64,000 nt of DNA from Paenibacillus plantarum (lineage in GTDB: Bacteria; Bacillota; Bacilli; Paenibacillales; NBRC-103111). Of this stretch, positions 28,101-36,497 are shown in pieces (positions within the stretch are counted from its first letter, which is position 1; the number at the start of each line of letters is the position of its first letter). The stretch covers positions 1 to 64,000 of the forward strand of contig NZ_WHNY01000020.1 in the NCBI RefSeq assembly GCF_013141695.1, written 5' to 3'. A model generated the notes under the pieces. It was not told where the DNA came from and did no database searches. It saw only the letters and a list, made by a program, of their open reading frames with translations. The position numbers and the translations under genes are program-made.

Positions 28101-29689
28101 TTAAAGAAGGCAGCGGTCGTAAAGCCAAAATCATCGTTAAAATCCCAGTTGTTCCTGGTATCGGTACGATTGCAGTTGGTGTAGCGAAAGCTGGCGCTGA
28201 CGTTATTACGCTTTCCGGTTTCGACGGCGGTACTGGTGCGGCTCGTATTCACTCCTTGACGCACGTTGGTCTTCCAACGGAAATAGGAACAAAACTTGCT
28301 CACGTTGCTTTGATTGAAGCTGGTCTTCGTCACCGCGTTGAGCTGTGGTCCGATGGCGGTCTAAAATCAGGCGCTGACGTTGTTAAAATGGTTATGCTTG
28401 GTGCAAACCGCGCTGGTTTCGGTAGTATCGCAATGCAATCCATTGGTTGTACAACATGTCGTGGTTGTCACTTGGACACTTGTCACGTTGGTATCGCAAC
28501 ACAAATCGATTCCATGGAAGAAGCCGAAGAAAAAGGTCTTCGCCGTTTCGTACCGCGTGTCTTTGACACGGCTGTAGATAGCCTGGTTCGTTTGTTCGGC
28601 GGTATCGGTGAAGAAGTTCGGGAAGTTGTTGCTTCCCTTGGTTTCTCAAGCTTGCAAGAACTTGTTGGCCGTTCTGATCTTTTGGAGCAAATCAGCCACA
28701 TTGAGCGCATTGACCTATCCGACATTCTTCGTCCAGCTCCATTGCAGTTTATTTCTGAGGAAACAAGAGCAGCTGAAGCAGCAGCAGTTTCGTCCGATAT
28801 TCGTATCGCGGCTGGTGCAGAAGGTTTAGACTTCTTCCCGGATTCCGTATCATTCGATGCTCCTGTTGTTCGTAACTGGTCCAAAGTGGATGCTGAGTCC
28901 CGTATCCTTGGAACTCGTTATTCCAGCCATCGCGTAAGAGACCGTTTCAACGGCAGCTACGATGAGCTTCCATCCGTTGCACTTAACTTGATCGATGGTT
29001 CCGTTCCTGGTAACGGTCTTGCCGCATTCAACGCGCGTGGCGTAGACATTACAGTACACGGCGGTGCTGAAGACGGTCTTGGTAAAATGGCCTTCGGTGG
29101 TAAAGTAGCTATCGTGAAATCACTTGGCAAAAACAATACCTTCATCAATGGTAGCGTTGGTAAATCATTCGGTTACGGCGCTCAAAAAGGTTTGTTCTTG
29201 ATTCAAGGCAGCGCAGATACACGTGCATGTATCCGTTTCTCCGGTGCTGACGTTGTATTCGGCGGCGAAATCACAACGCCTCTGCAAGATGAGCTTGGCG
29301 GTCTAGCAGCTCGTGCGAATCTTAAAGGCTTCGCGTTCGAGTACATGACAAACGGCCGTGCCGTTGTTATGGGCGATCCAGGTCCATGGATCTGTGCAGG
29401 TATGACGGGTGGGGTTATCTACCAACGTCTAGTGCCAGAAATGGGTCTAGATCAAGCAGCTATCGAACGTCGTATTGCTAAAGGTGCTAAAGTTAAACTT
29501 GAGCCTATCGGCCTTCAAAGTAAAAAAGATCTTACTGATTTGCTCACTGCTTACCACGCTGAGCTTGCGAACTCCGGTCAATCCGAAGCCGCGGCGAAAA
29601 TCGAAGGTTTGCTAAGTAATCTAGAAGCTAACTTCATCCGGATCTCCCCGGTCAACATGCAAGCTGACCAATCCGTTGCTACTGAATAG
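25148..29689 (+). CDS. gltB: glutamate synthase large subunit
   Basis: About 1513 residues. Makes glutamate from glutamine and 2-oxoglutarate. Order of domains: N-terminal Ntn amidotransferase with catalytic C22 in EHDSCGI (so a 21-residue propeptide from this start), central domain, FMN-binding synthase domain (ISSMSFGSQNETA, GEGGEIKDMLGRY, GAKPGEGGHLPG), 3Fe-4S cysteines in CTTCRGCHLDTC and the C-terminal GXGXG beta-helix. No gltD beside it. The start is uncertain: ATG 25148 lacks an adjacent ribosome site, although GGGGGGTGA and a GNRA-capped hairpin lie just upstream; GTG 25121 or a longer form is possible. The codon choice (T-ending, lower GC) suggests high expression. Confidence 0.93.
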   Translation: MNEIMRNEGRFQDLLGTEHDSCGIICIIEKNGHPSRDNIQKTIDALVKMEHRSGFINGEGDGCGILTDIPRALWEKKLTDAGLDSKLAYDNRFSVGHIFVPRKLDLTVTEIQNGIRELFASHDVSIILEQENLVDSGSLGANGLLDEPTFWQIAAISNKTEGQVADHLYELHIAIEDRYNVHVATLSNVTSAYKVLGAASILPKYFNDLRDPLFASQVTIGHNRYSTNTLSSFFRVQPFSLLGHNGEINTVKKLRLEADMVGVPLVSGGSDSQDMNRTIETFIHRFGLSLFEAMEMVFPPIINEMKQFRPELQDLYVYYRQVWGHFAQGPAGIVSRYGNECIFSVDALGLRPVWMVESDTSLYFSSEQGVITVGEMVADPKPIAPGEKVGVVLTPGEHIQVIPYHEVQTLVYERVSKRVNIGGLRSYLNPAQTNTEAELNENIVTTDQVYSAFGWDRDGISHIESMSETGAEPIRSLGHDSPHAALAWERQNVPDFIKESVAVVTNPAIDRDREMEHFSTRVIAGARLPVFAQVDSNLRLELLAPLVLEGTNGVGSEENLSQPSLEQLLAQFRAQGDNKVAVLSTTFARGTSLKDGLNQLAADAISAARNGSVLLVLDDSEAHQNDRLWLDPHLAVSKIDIALRAEKLGFGDNLRRQVTLILRSAAIRSLHDIAVACGLGADVISPYLLFSTASDKEGHAAAARKVYAALTKGLEKVISTIGTHELRGYTRFFSSIGFHPEVSEVLDIVNYLGSEKAGTGFAQLEAEAEARYTDFINPKAKAAKNFRFFQRMWKALGDAASGAAPYSDYRDKLREEEKKNPISIRHIAGFKASSDGRQPLDPSQVDISIGGHSLPMLISSMSFGSQNETAFRAYAEAGERLNMVTMNGEGGEIKDMLGRYKRTRGAQVASGRFGVNIELANAVAFLEIKIGQGAKPGEGGHLPGSKVTAKIAEARNATIGSDLISPSNNHDIYSIEDLAQIISELKEGSGRKAKIIVKIPVVPGIGTIAVGVAKAGADVITLSGFDGGTGAARIHSLTHVGLPTEIGTKLAHVALIEAGLRHRVELWSDGGLKSGADVVKMVMLGANRAGFGSIAMQSIGCTTCRGCHLDTCHVGIATQIDSMEEAEEKGLRRFVPRVFDTAVDSLVRLFGGIGEEVREVVASLGFSSLQELVGRSDLLEQISHIERIDLSDILRPAPLQFISEETRAAEAAAVSSDIRIAAGAEGLDFFPDSVSFDAPVVRNWSKVDAESRILGTRYSSHRVRDRFNGSYDELPSVALNLIDGSVPGNGLAAFNARGVDITVHGGAEDGLGKMAFGGKVAIVKSLGKNNTFINGSVGKSFGYGAQKGLFLIQGSADTRACIRFSGADVVFGGEITTPLQDELGGLAARANLKGFAFEYMTNGRAVVMGDPGPWICAGMTGGVIYQRLVPEMGLDQAAIERRIAKGAKVKLEPIGLQSKKDLTDLLTAYHAELANSGQSEAAAKIEGLLSNLEANFIRISPVNMQADQSVATE

Positions 29690-29704
29690 TATTGTTGCAA
29701 ATAG

Positions 29705-29740
29705 CTCCATCAGACCTTCAAGGGTCTGGTGGAGTTTTTT
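29705..29740 (+). terminator. terminator of gltB
   Basis: CTCCATCAGACC, loop, GGTCTGGTGGAG, TTTTTT. Confidence 0.88.
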
Positions 29741-29833
29741 CATAAGTGCAAGTGTTATTGGTGCATAAAATGCGAGCAGTTATCGCATTTTATTAGTGCA
29801 ACACCATCCGCATGCCACAGGAGGTTTTCAGCT

Positions 29834-29959
29834 ATGAGCCACTCGAAGCGCCGCCAAGAAGCTGCATGGAAGGGTCGTAAACAAGCGGGGCATCCACCAC
29901 ATGGTAAGGTGAAAGCCCTGGCCGAATTCGCCAGTGAGTATGATGCGGAAAACAAGTAG
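29834..29959 (+). CDS. 41-residue basic small protein, unknown
   Basis: AGGAGG lies 9 bases before the ATG, and the product MSHSKRRQEAAWKGRKQAGH... is hydrophilic, rich in Lys/Arg/His at the N-terminus and acidic at the end (EYDAENK). It reads like a small conserved spore- or nucleic-acid-associated protein, but I do not recognise the family. It lies alone between two terminators, which supports a real transcription unit. Confidence 0.6.
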   Translation: MSHSKRRQEAAWKGRKQAGHPPHGKVKALAEFASEYDAENK

Positions 29960-30000
29960 TTAGGATTCCCCCCTCTCCTCCCACACGTTAGAGGGACCAA

Positions 30001-30056
30001 CACAAAGAGCCCGTTCGACCTATTTCTAAGGAAATCAGGTCTTCGGGTTCTTTGTG
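30001..30056. terminator. bidirectional terminator
   Basis: CACAAAGAGCCCG and CGGGTTCTTTGTG arms with an inner GACCT/AGGTC stem, between convergent genes. Confidence 0.75.
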
Positions 30057-30123
30057 TTTGGTTGGGTATGTAGGTGAAGGCACATAGCGCTCGTTCTCAC
30101 CTTATGGATACTATCCCCTCTGC

Positions 30124-31605
30124 TCAGGACGATTGTTTGCCGGGCGGAACACGGTGATGGGTAGCTTGCTCGAAGCCGTAGGCAATTTTGATCAAAGTAG
30201 GCTCACTGAAAGCTCTGCCCGAAAAAACAACACCAAAAGGCCCCTTGGTCGATTGACCACGCGCGTCGATAACTCCCTCTTCGGCATAACCGGCCGGAAC
30301 TGAAATCAACGGGTAACCCAATCGCGCCGCGATATACAGGCCATCCACATCACCTGGGAGCAAGAGCGCATCCAAGTCATCTTTATCTAGTGCATAGTCG
30401 ATTCCTCGTTGGAGAGGCAGTTGCTTGTAGGCTTGTATCTTCTGCAGATAGGTTTCCTCCGTCAAGGTCGTTTCTTGTGAGCGAACGAGTGTGTCCTGCC
30501 CGAATTGCAAAGCTACCTCTGCATGGTTGTGGTTATACGCAATCAGCTCTTCCAAAGAGTGAACAGGTATGTCTTCAGCCAGTTGCGATAAATAGGCATT
30601 CAAGCCTTTTTTAAATTCATACGTGATGGCATCATTGTTCCAGTTTTGCTGTTCCACGTGTAAGCTAACTGGATCTACGATTGTTGCGCCTTCCATGGTC
30701 AGGGTTGCAATGGCGGCTTCCATAATGGCTAGTCTTTCCTTGTCCAAATGTTGATAATAATGCCGCGGAACACCGATTCTGGCCTGTCGCATAAAACTCG
30801 CATCCAAAAACGGTGTGTAGTCTTGTAATGTGACTTTACTGCTCGCTAACGTAGCCGGATCCTCGCTGTCAGTCCCTGTTAATGCCCCTAACAAAATCGC
30901 AGCATCTTTAACCGTCCTTGCTACTGGCCCAGGGGTATCCTGGCTGCTTGAAATCGGAATAATACCCGAACGGCTCACTAGACCAACAGTAGGTTTGATC
31001 CCCACGACATAATGCTGACTTGCCGGTCCAACAATAGAACCTGCCGTCTCAGTACCTATCGAAGCAGCACCTAGATTTGCAGCTACTGCCGCCGCCGAAC
31101 CCGAGCTAGACCCGCTCACGAACATTTCCCCGGGACCATAAGGGTTAAGCACTTGCCCGCCACGTGAACTATATCCTGCAGGCATGGAGCTAGACATAAA
31201 ATTCGACCATTCCGACATATTCGTTTTTCCAAGCAAAACGGCACCTGCCGCTCGCAGCTTCGCCGCTACCAATGAATCCTTAGCCGCATACGAATCCGCC
31301 AGCGCAATCGAGCCAGCACTCGTAGGCATCTTATCGTGCGTATCAATGTTATCTTTTAGAAGAATCGGTATCCCGTGCAAGTTCCCTCGGCTCCCTGATT
31401 CCTTGCGTTCTTGATCTAAGTCCTTTGCGATTTGAATCGCTTCGGGATTGATTTCTAAGATTGAGTTGATGGTAGAATCATACTCGTCAATTCGCTCTAG
31501 ATATACACGAACAAGCTCCTCTGAGGTTACTGAGCCTGTCTCCATGGCAGCTTGCATACTTGCTATATCCGCTTCTACAATCCAATCCTTTAGATGCTTA
31601 GTCAC
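30124..31605 (-). CDS. amidase signature family enzyme
   Basis: 493 residues, start GTG 31605 behind AGGGAG. The Ser-cisSer-Lys triad is visible: K84 in ILLKDN, the cis-Ser near 167 in VSGSSSGSAAA, and nucleophile S190 in GTETAGSI. Hydrolyses an amide bond; not a GatA, because gatB/gatC are absent and the C-terminal half is that of the general amidase group. The substrate is unknown. Stands alone. Confidence 0.88.
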   Translation of the reverse strand: MTKHLKDWIVEADIASMQAAMETGSVTSEELVRVYLERIDEYDSTINSILEINPEAIQIAKDLDQERKESGSRGNLHGIPILLKDNIDTHDKMPTSAGSIALADSYAAKDSLVAAKLRAAGAVLLGKTNMSEWSNFMSSSMPAGYSSRGGQVLNPYGPGEMFVSGSSSGSAAAVAANLGAASIGTETAGSIVGPASQHYVVGIKPTVGLVSRSGIIPISSSQDTPGPVARTVKDAAILLGALTGTDSEDPATLASSKVTLQDYTPFLDASFMRQARIGVPRHYYQHLDKERLAIMEAAIATLTMEGATIVDPVSLHVEQQNWNNDAITYEFKKGLNAYLSQLAEDIPVHSLEELIAYNHNHAEVALQFGQDTLVRSQETTLTEETYLQKIQAYKQLPLQRGIDYALDKDDLDALLLPGDVDGLYIAARLGYPLISVPAGYAEEGVIDARGQSTKGPFGVVFSGRAFSEPTLIKIAYGFEQATHHRVPPGKQSS

Positions 31606-31739
31606 TTGATCGACTCCCTACTGCCTTCTTGGGTAACTTACTTGTTGTATCCAACTTACCATAAGCTGGGAAAGGGCACATATAGAAAGATTAACTATAG
31701 CTGAATTAGGCGGCAGGCAGTTCCCTTAGCATGTATCCC

Positions 31740-32612
31740 TTACCTACGAACCCCGTGCAGCTCACAAATTCGCTCGATAGCACGCAAATGATGCTTGGCA
31801 TGCCCAGCCATCATTTTCAGCAATTGGGCAACATTTTCCTCCCGACTCGTCGTCCGTATGGTGCGGTCTAGCGCATCTGGAAGATGCTTGCACAGCCCGA
31901 CAATATGCTGCCTCGCCGCTCCAAATAGCAGAACTTCGGCAGCAATTGGCCTCTGTGCATAGTGGAGTCCCCGCTGCCAATCATCGGGTTGAAACGCATT
32001 CCCCGTATATATCCTCCCCGGCTCTGCAAGTGCAAATTTCACTTTGTGCAGGGTGATCAGCTCCAAATCGATCAGATGCAGCACATGCTCACGAATTGAC
32101 CACTTGTCGTGTACTTCACGTAAGTTAAGCTGTGCATCAGATAAGCCGTCAATGGCATGATGTAACTCCTCCACGCCCGCTTCATACATCTTCATAATCT
32201 CGATATGGGATGGGAATAGCTCTTCCCAGTAGACCAGTGTATACCCATCAATGGTCGGAACATGGCGTTCACGAATATGTTCGGACTCCAGACTCTCTAT
32301 GGCCTGCTGGAAGCCTCTGGCGAGCAAGTTCGACTCCACGTCAGCTACAGAAGCTACACCGATGTAAACAAGACTTCCAGCTTGTGCTGCACTGTAATTC
32401 ACTCTTAACCAACGGTTCAGAACTCCACTTGCTTCATATCCCTTCACGACTAGGACAGCTTCGTCTGTTGTATCACCAATATGCAGCAACGCCGCACAAC
32501 CCGTCTCGTCCTGCTCAAGCAACTCCCAGCCTAGCTGACTCCTATAAAAAGCTATCGACGCCTCCAAATTGCTCACGCTGAGCAATAATCTAGCCTGACC
32601 GCTCTGCTCCAT
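31740..32612 (-). CDS. VOC (glyoxalase-like) and DinB domain fusion protein
   Basis: 290 residues starting at MEQSGQARLL (GGAGG 8 bases upstream). Residues 1-135 are a vicinal-oxygen-chelate/glyoxalase-type domain (VSNLEASIAFYRSQLGWEL ... DGYTLVYWE). Residues about 140-285 are a DinB/YfiT-like four-helix domain with putative metal histidines in IREHVLHLIDLE and GHAKHHLRAIE. Both domains are common in thiol-dependent or resistance enzymes; DinB-type proteins in Bacilli include bacillithiol transferases. Activity and substrate unknown. Confidence 0.82.
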   Translation of the reverse strand: MEQSGQARLLLSVSNLEASIAFYRSQLGWELLEQDETGCAALLHIGDTTDEAVLVVKGYEASGVLNRWLRVNYSAAQAGSLVYIGVASVADVESNLLARGFQQAIESLESEHIRERHVPTIDGYTLVYWEELFPSHIEIMKMYEAGVEELHHAIDGLSDAQLNLREVHDKWSIREHVLHLIDLELITLHKVKFALAEPGRIYTGNAFQPDDWQRGLHYAQRPIAAEVLLFGAARQHIVGLCKHLPDALDRTIRTTSREENVAQLLKMMAGHAKHHLRAIERICELHGVRR

Positions 32613-32633
32613 CTTCCCTGCCTCCATTTCCGC

Positions 32634-32671
32634 ACAAAAAAATACGCTCCGTCCTAATTTCGACGGAGCGC
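32634..32671 (-). terminator. terminator of the eda-kdgK unit
   Basis: Minus strand CGCTCCGTC, loop, GACGGAGCG, then ATTTTTTTG, immediately after the eda stop. Confidence 0.85.
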
Positions 32672-32681
32672 ATGCAAATGC

Positions 32682-33350
32682 CTACTTCTTGGCCGCTTGG
32701 TAGGCCTCGATATATTGAGCAGCCTTCTTCGCAACAAGGCTGTAGTTTCCTGTTTTGACCGCTTCGCTGGTCAAATCGGAGCCGATGCCGACGGCAACTG
32801 CGCCGGCCTGGATCCATTCGCCGAGGTTGCTCAGCGAAACCCCGCCAGTAGGCATAATGTTCGCCTGTGGCAGCGGACCTTTAATGGCCTTAATCATCGC
32901 CGGGGAATATAGATTACCCGGGAATAGCTTCACGATGTCCACGCCAAGCTCTAGCGCGGCTTGGATATCCGCAATGGTCATGCACCCTGGCATGATCGGC
33001 ACACGATACCGGTTACACAGGGTAACCGTGCTCGGGTTCAAAGACGGGCCGACAACGAACTCGGCCCCGCTAAGGATCGCGGCACGCGCTGTTTCGGGGT
33101 CAAGGGCTGTGCCCACCCCGATAATCGCGTACTTGGACGCGTCCTTCGCTGTGCTCGAGTAGCGTTTCGCAAGCTCCTCAATCGCGCGCAGCGCGAAAGG
33201 CACGGTCATCGTGACTTCGATGACTTTGATACCGCCGGCGATCGCTTGATCCGCCATTTCGACGACTTCTTCTGGTGTATCTCCGCGTAGGACGGCAACG
33301 ACGCCCTCATTTGTAATTTGCTGAAGTAATTGAAGTTTCTTCACAATCAT
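32682..33350 (-). CDS. eda: 2-keto-3-deoxy-6-phosphogluconate aldolase
   Basis: 222 residues. Cleaves KDPG to pyruvate and glyceraldehyde-3-phosphate (Entner-Doudoroff/uronate pathway). The Schiff-base lysine is in VDIVKLFPG, with the substrate-binding GGIKVIEVTMT, PSLNP, MPGCMT and MPTGGV loops. AAGGGAAG stands close to ATG 33350; a GTG two codons later (33344) has better spacing. 56 bases downstream of kdgK. Confidence 0.93.
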   Translation of the reverse strand: MIVKKLQLLQQITNEGVVAVLRGDTPEEVVEMADQAIAGGIKVIEVTMTVPFALRAIEELAKRYSSTAKDASKYAIIGVGTALDPETARAAILSGAEFVVGPSLNPSTVTLCNRYRVPIMPGCMTIADIQAALELGVDIVKLFPGNLYSPAMIKAIKGPLPQANIMPTGGVSLSNLGEWIQAGAVAVGIGSDLTSEAVKTGNYSLVAKKAAQYIEAYQAAKK

Positions 33351-33406
33351 CTTCCCTTCTTTTTGTAAGCATATATGAGTTATTTTTCGTAACGACTTTC
33401 GAACAA

Positions 33407-34372
33407 TTAACGTTCAATATGTTTAATGTTGTTAAGTACCGCTTCCACTTGCTCCCACGTCGGAGCGCCTTCCCAGTCGCCTTCCGTCTGCACGATCATG
33501 GAACCCACCAAATTCCCGATGCGAACAGCCTCAGGGTACTCGTACGCTTTCAGCACGCCCACCAAAAAGCCTGCACAAAACCCATCGCCCGCACCAACAG
33601 TATCAACGACTTGCTCTGCTTTGAAGTAAGGCACAGTTGTAATTGTATCCGCCGTCACGACGTATGTCACATCTTCTCCACCTTTGACAATGGAAACCGC
33701 CGACAATTCACGCAGCTTGCTCACGATGACATCCCAGTCTTCGGTTTGGTACAGCAGCTTCAGCTCATCCAAGCCTGGCAGGAAAATATCCGACAGTTTC
33801 GCCAGTTCAAGCAGCACAGGACGCGCCTCTTCGATGCTCCACAGCTTCAAGCGCAAATTCGGATCAAAGCTAACCTTCACGCCATGCTTACGAGCCAAGC
33901 GAATAGCTTCAAAAGCTGCCTCTCTACACGACTCACTAAGCGCCGGTGTGATTCCTGTGATATGCAATATTTTGGCCCCAGCGATGTATGCCTCATCCAA
34001 ATGTTTCGGGCTCATCTGACTTGCTGCTGAGTTTTTGCGATAGTAGTAAACGGACGTTTTGCCCATGAGAACTTCACGCATCATGAGCCCTGTTGGCGCA
34101 TCGGGAGTCAATTCCGCACGGGAAACATCGACACCTTCACCGCGGATTTTTTTGAAAATCATACGACCTAACGGGTCCTTGCCCAGTCTGCCGAACCAAC
34201 CTACATGACCGCCAAGACGTGAAATGCCGATCGCCACATTGCTCTCTGCACCGCCAAACAGGCTATGCAGCTCCGATGAGTACTCTAAGCCCTTACCACC
34301 TGAAGGCATGAGTAGTGCCATTGTTTCTCCAAACGTAATAATATCTGGTCCTGATCCTGTATTTACCGACAT
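33407..34372 (-). CDS. kdgK: 2-keto-3-deoxygluconate kinase (PfkB family)
   Basis: 321 residues. Phosphorylates KDG to KDPG, the substrate of the downstream aldolase. PfkB signatures: GGAESNVAIGISRLGG near residue 40 and DTVGAGDGFCAGFL near 257, with the catalytic Asp in GAGD. Preceded by TGGAG. The kinase-aldolase pair is the lower part of pectin/uronate use; no uronate isomerase, transporter or lyase genes are in the window. A LacI-type dyad and a perfect 14-bp palindrome stand upstream. Confidence 0.92.
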   Translation of the reverse strand: MSVNTGSGPDIITFGETMALLMPSGGKGLEYSSELHSLFGGAESNVAIGISRLGGHVGWFGRLGKDPLGRMIFKKIRGEGVDVSRAELTPDAPTGLMMREVLMGKTSVYYYRKNSAASQMSPKHLDEAYIAGAKILHITGITPALSESCREAAFEAIRLARKHGVKVSFDPNLRLKLWSIEEARPVLLELAKLSDIFLPGLDELKLLYQTEDWDVIVSKLRELSAVSIVKGGEDVTYVVTADTITTVPYFKAEQVVDTVGAGDGFCAGFLVGVLKAYEYPEAVRIGNLVGSMIVQTEGDWEGAPTWEQVEAVLNNIKHIER

Positions 34373-34417
34373 AGAAGCACTCCATCCATTCCGATCACGA
34401 CTCGCGTGTCCCGTTAA

Positions 34418-34448
34418 TTGAAACGTTTAAATAAATGAGATATCTCAT
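34418..34448. promoter_or_regulatory. two putative operators upstream of kdgK
   Basis: TTGAAACGTTTAAA at 34418-34431 is a CG-centred dyad of LacI-family style with one mismatch; ATGAGATATCTCAT at 34435-34448 is a perfect 14-bp palindrome. Placement suits control of kdgK-eda by a KdgR-like repressor, which is not encoded here. Confidence 0.5.
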
Positions 34449-34513
34449 ATTATAGAGGATTTCAACGGATTTCACCAGACTTTTACGACGGGCTGCCTCC
34501 GTTCCAAATAGAG

Positions 34514-34567
34514 GAAAAACCTCTTGCTGAGTCACTCCTCACGGAACGACCTTGCAAGAGGTTCTTT
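34514..34567 (-). terminator. terminator of the inositol phosphatase gene
   Basis: Minus strand AACCTCTTGC and GCAAGAGGTTTTTC with an inner stem (CGTTCCGTGAGGAG region). Ends in T5. Confidence 0.75.
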
Positions 34568-35434
34568 TTACTTCACATATCCTGTCGCTTCAGCTACTGC
34601 GAGCTCGTTCTGGAGCTCCTCGTGAATACGTCCATTTGTTGCCATCACATTACGCACGCCCAAGTGATAAAGCTTGCCTTCCGTATCCGTCACACGGCCG
34701 CCTGACTCTGTAATGAGCAAGGCACCTGCTGCAATGTCCCAGGCATTGAGACCGATTTCCCAAAAGCCGCTAAGACGCCCAGCAGCCACATAGGCCAAAT
34801 GCAGCGCTGCGGAGCCTGCCACACGGATGTTACGAACTTTCGGCGAAAGCGCCTGAACGCCTTTCATATTAATAGGCAGCGCTCCATCACGGTCAGCAGG
34901 GAATCCAGTAGCGATTAAACTGGTAAGCAGCGTCTCCTCTTCGGAGACCTCTGTCTTTTTACCATGCATGTAAGCGCCTTTCCCCTTCTCAGCAACGAAT
35001 AATTCGTCGCGTGATGGGTCATATACAACGCCTACGATGACTTCACCTTTATGCGCCAATGCAATCGACACGGAGAAGAATGGAAATCCATGAACGAAGT
35101 TCGTCGTGCCATCAATTGGATCTACGATCCAAAGATACTCTTCATCACTCATTTCTTGCAGTGCTTTGGCTGACGCCTCCGGACCCGGCTCTACGCCTTC
35201 CTCCCCAAGGATCGAATGGTTAGGGAAATGCGTCATAATCAAATTACGAATCAACTTCTCGGAACCTTTATCGACCTCTGTCACTAAATCCTGTGCAGAG
35301 TACTTCGTCCCCACATGATTAATATCTCCAAGCTTGGTTTTGATCCACTGACCTGCCTTAGCTGCCGTGTTAATGGCTACAGCTGTAAAACTTTTGCTAC
35401 CAACAACGAATGTCTCCGCGCCACCATTTACCAT
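34568..35434 (-). CDS. inositol monophosphatase family protein
   Basis: 288 residues from MVNGGAETFV; the codons further upstream begin with TTG and have no ribosome site, though the one used (AAAGAG) is weak too. Lithium-sensitive phosphatase fold: metal ligands in LGEEG, WIVDPIDGTTNFVHG and NAWDIAAGALLI. Acts on inositol phosphates or related sugar phosphates (NADP phosphatase or SuhB-like roles are known in the family). Single gene. Confidence 0.9.
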   Translation of the reverse strand: MVNGGAETFVVGSKSFTAVAINTAAKAGQWIKTKLGDINHVGTKYSAQDLVTEVDKGSEKLIRNLIMTHFPNHSILGEEGVEPGPEASAKALQEMSDEEYLWIVDPIDGTTNFVHGFPFFSVSIALAHKGEVIVGVVYDPSRDELFVAEKGKGAYMHGKKTEVSEEETLLTSLIATGFPADRDGALPINMKGVQALSPKVRNIRVAGSAALHLAYVAAGRLSGFWEIGLNAWDIAAGALLITESGGRVTDTEGKLYHLGVRNVMATNGRIHEELQNELAVAEATGYVK

Positions 35435-35561
35435 ATATATCAACTCTTTCTTTTCATTAATTTAGATATTACGTTAAGTATAGTAAATTATACGTTTCTA
35501 ATACTAGTGCGTTTCATCCTAATTTATTCGTACATTTTCACATTGGCGCGGAAATTCATGC

Positions 35562-35598
35562 AAAAAAACCGTATCGGCACCAACGCCGTACGGTTTTC
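35562..35598 (-). terminator. terminator of fabI
   Basis: Minus strand AAAACCGTA with TACGGTTTT, ending TTTTTTTG. Confidence 0.8.
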
Positions 35599-35629
35599 TA
35601 TCTGCTTTTATCTATGAAAATAAAGCCTT

Positions 35630-36400
35630 CTATATACCAACGATGTGGTATCCGCCATCTACATAAATAACTTCGCCTGTGATTCCACGGGACAAATTGC
35701 TCATAAGGAACATCGCCGTATCGCCAACCTCAGCTGTATCTGTCGTTTTGCGAAGTGGAGCTTTCTCTTCGACTTGACGCAGGATGGAGTTGAAATCCTT
35801 GATGCCTTTGGCAGCCAACGTACGGATCGGACCTGCCGAGATGCCGTTAACGCGAATACCGAATTGGCCAAGATCTGCCGCGAGGTAACGAACGCTAGCT
35901 TCAAGCGCAGCTTTGGCAACACCCATCACGTTGTAGTTTTTCATAGCGCGCTCTGCGCCAAGGTACGTCATCGTCATGATGCTTCCGCCTTCGGTCATCA
36001 GCGGGTAAATGCGTTTGGATACGGCCACTAGGGAGTAAGCACTGATGTCATGCGCAAGCGCGAAACCATCACGTGATGTATCCACGAACAGCCCGTCCAA
36101 CTCTTCTGTTTTAGCAAAAGCAATACTATGTACAAGTCCATGCACGACTCCGAACTTCTCTTTGAGCGCAGAAGCCAAAGTATCGATTTCTGCATCTACG
36201 GTTACGTTACAAGGCATCAACGTGGAGCCAGGGATCGTATCAGCCAGCTTGCGTACGCGTTCCTCAACGCGCTCGTTTTCAAACGTGAATACCAAATTAG
36301 CGCCTTGTGCGGCTAAAGATTGTGCAATGGCCCAAGCGATACTGCGGTCATTAGCAACACCCATTACAAGTATATTTTTTCCGTTTAATAATTGACTCAT
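35630..36400 (-). CDS. fabI: enoyl-[acyl-carrier-protein] reductase FabI
   Basis: 256 residues, short-chain dehydrogenase fold, catalyses the last step of each fatty acid elongation round. GVANDRSIAWAIAQ is the FabI nucleotide loop; Y146, Y156 and K163 form the Tyr-x6-Lys catalytic set. GAGGGG lies a little far from the ATG. No FapR-type operator is evident in its short upstream region. Single gene with terminator. Confidence 0.95.
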   Translation of the reverse strand: MSQLLNGKNILVMGVANDRSIAWAIAQSLAAQGANLVFTFENERVEERVRKLADTIPGSTLMPCNVTVDAEIDTLASALKEKFGVVHGLVHSIAFAKTEELDGLFVDTSRDGFALAHDISAYSLVAVSKRIYPLMTEGGSIMTMTYLGAERAMKNYNVMGVAKAALEASVRYLAADLGQFGIRVNGISAGPIRTLAAKGIKDFNSILRQVEEKAPLRKTTDTAEVGDTAMFLMSNLSRGITGEVIYVDGGYHIVGI

Positions 36401-36497
36401 GGTTCGTAGAAGCCCCTCTCACAGTGGATTGTGCATCTTTCATTCCCACTCTCCAAAGTACCCCATTTTGTCCAACAATTCAAGAAAAATATGGGAT

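Noticed and set aside
25784-29148. Several long open frames on the minus strand of gltB (and likewise under acnA)
   Set aside because: They are shadows caused by biased codon use in highly expressed genes, with no ribosome sites or recognisable products.
33407-34372. Fructokinase or ribokinase
   Set aside because: Next to the KDPG aldolase, and with the overall KdgK-like sequence, KDG kinase is the better call, though PfkB specificity cannot be read with certainty.
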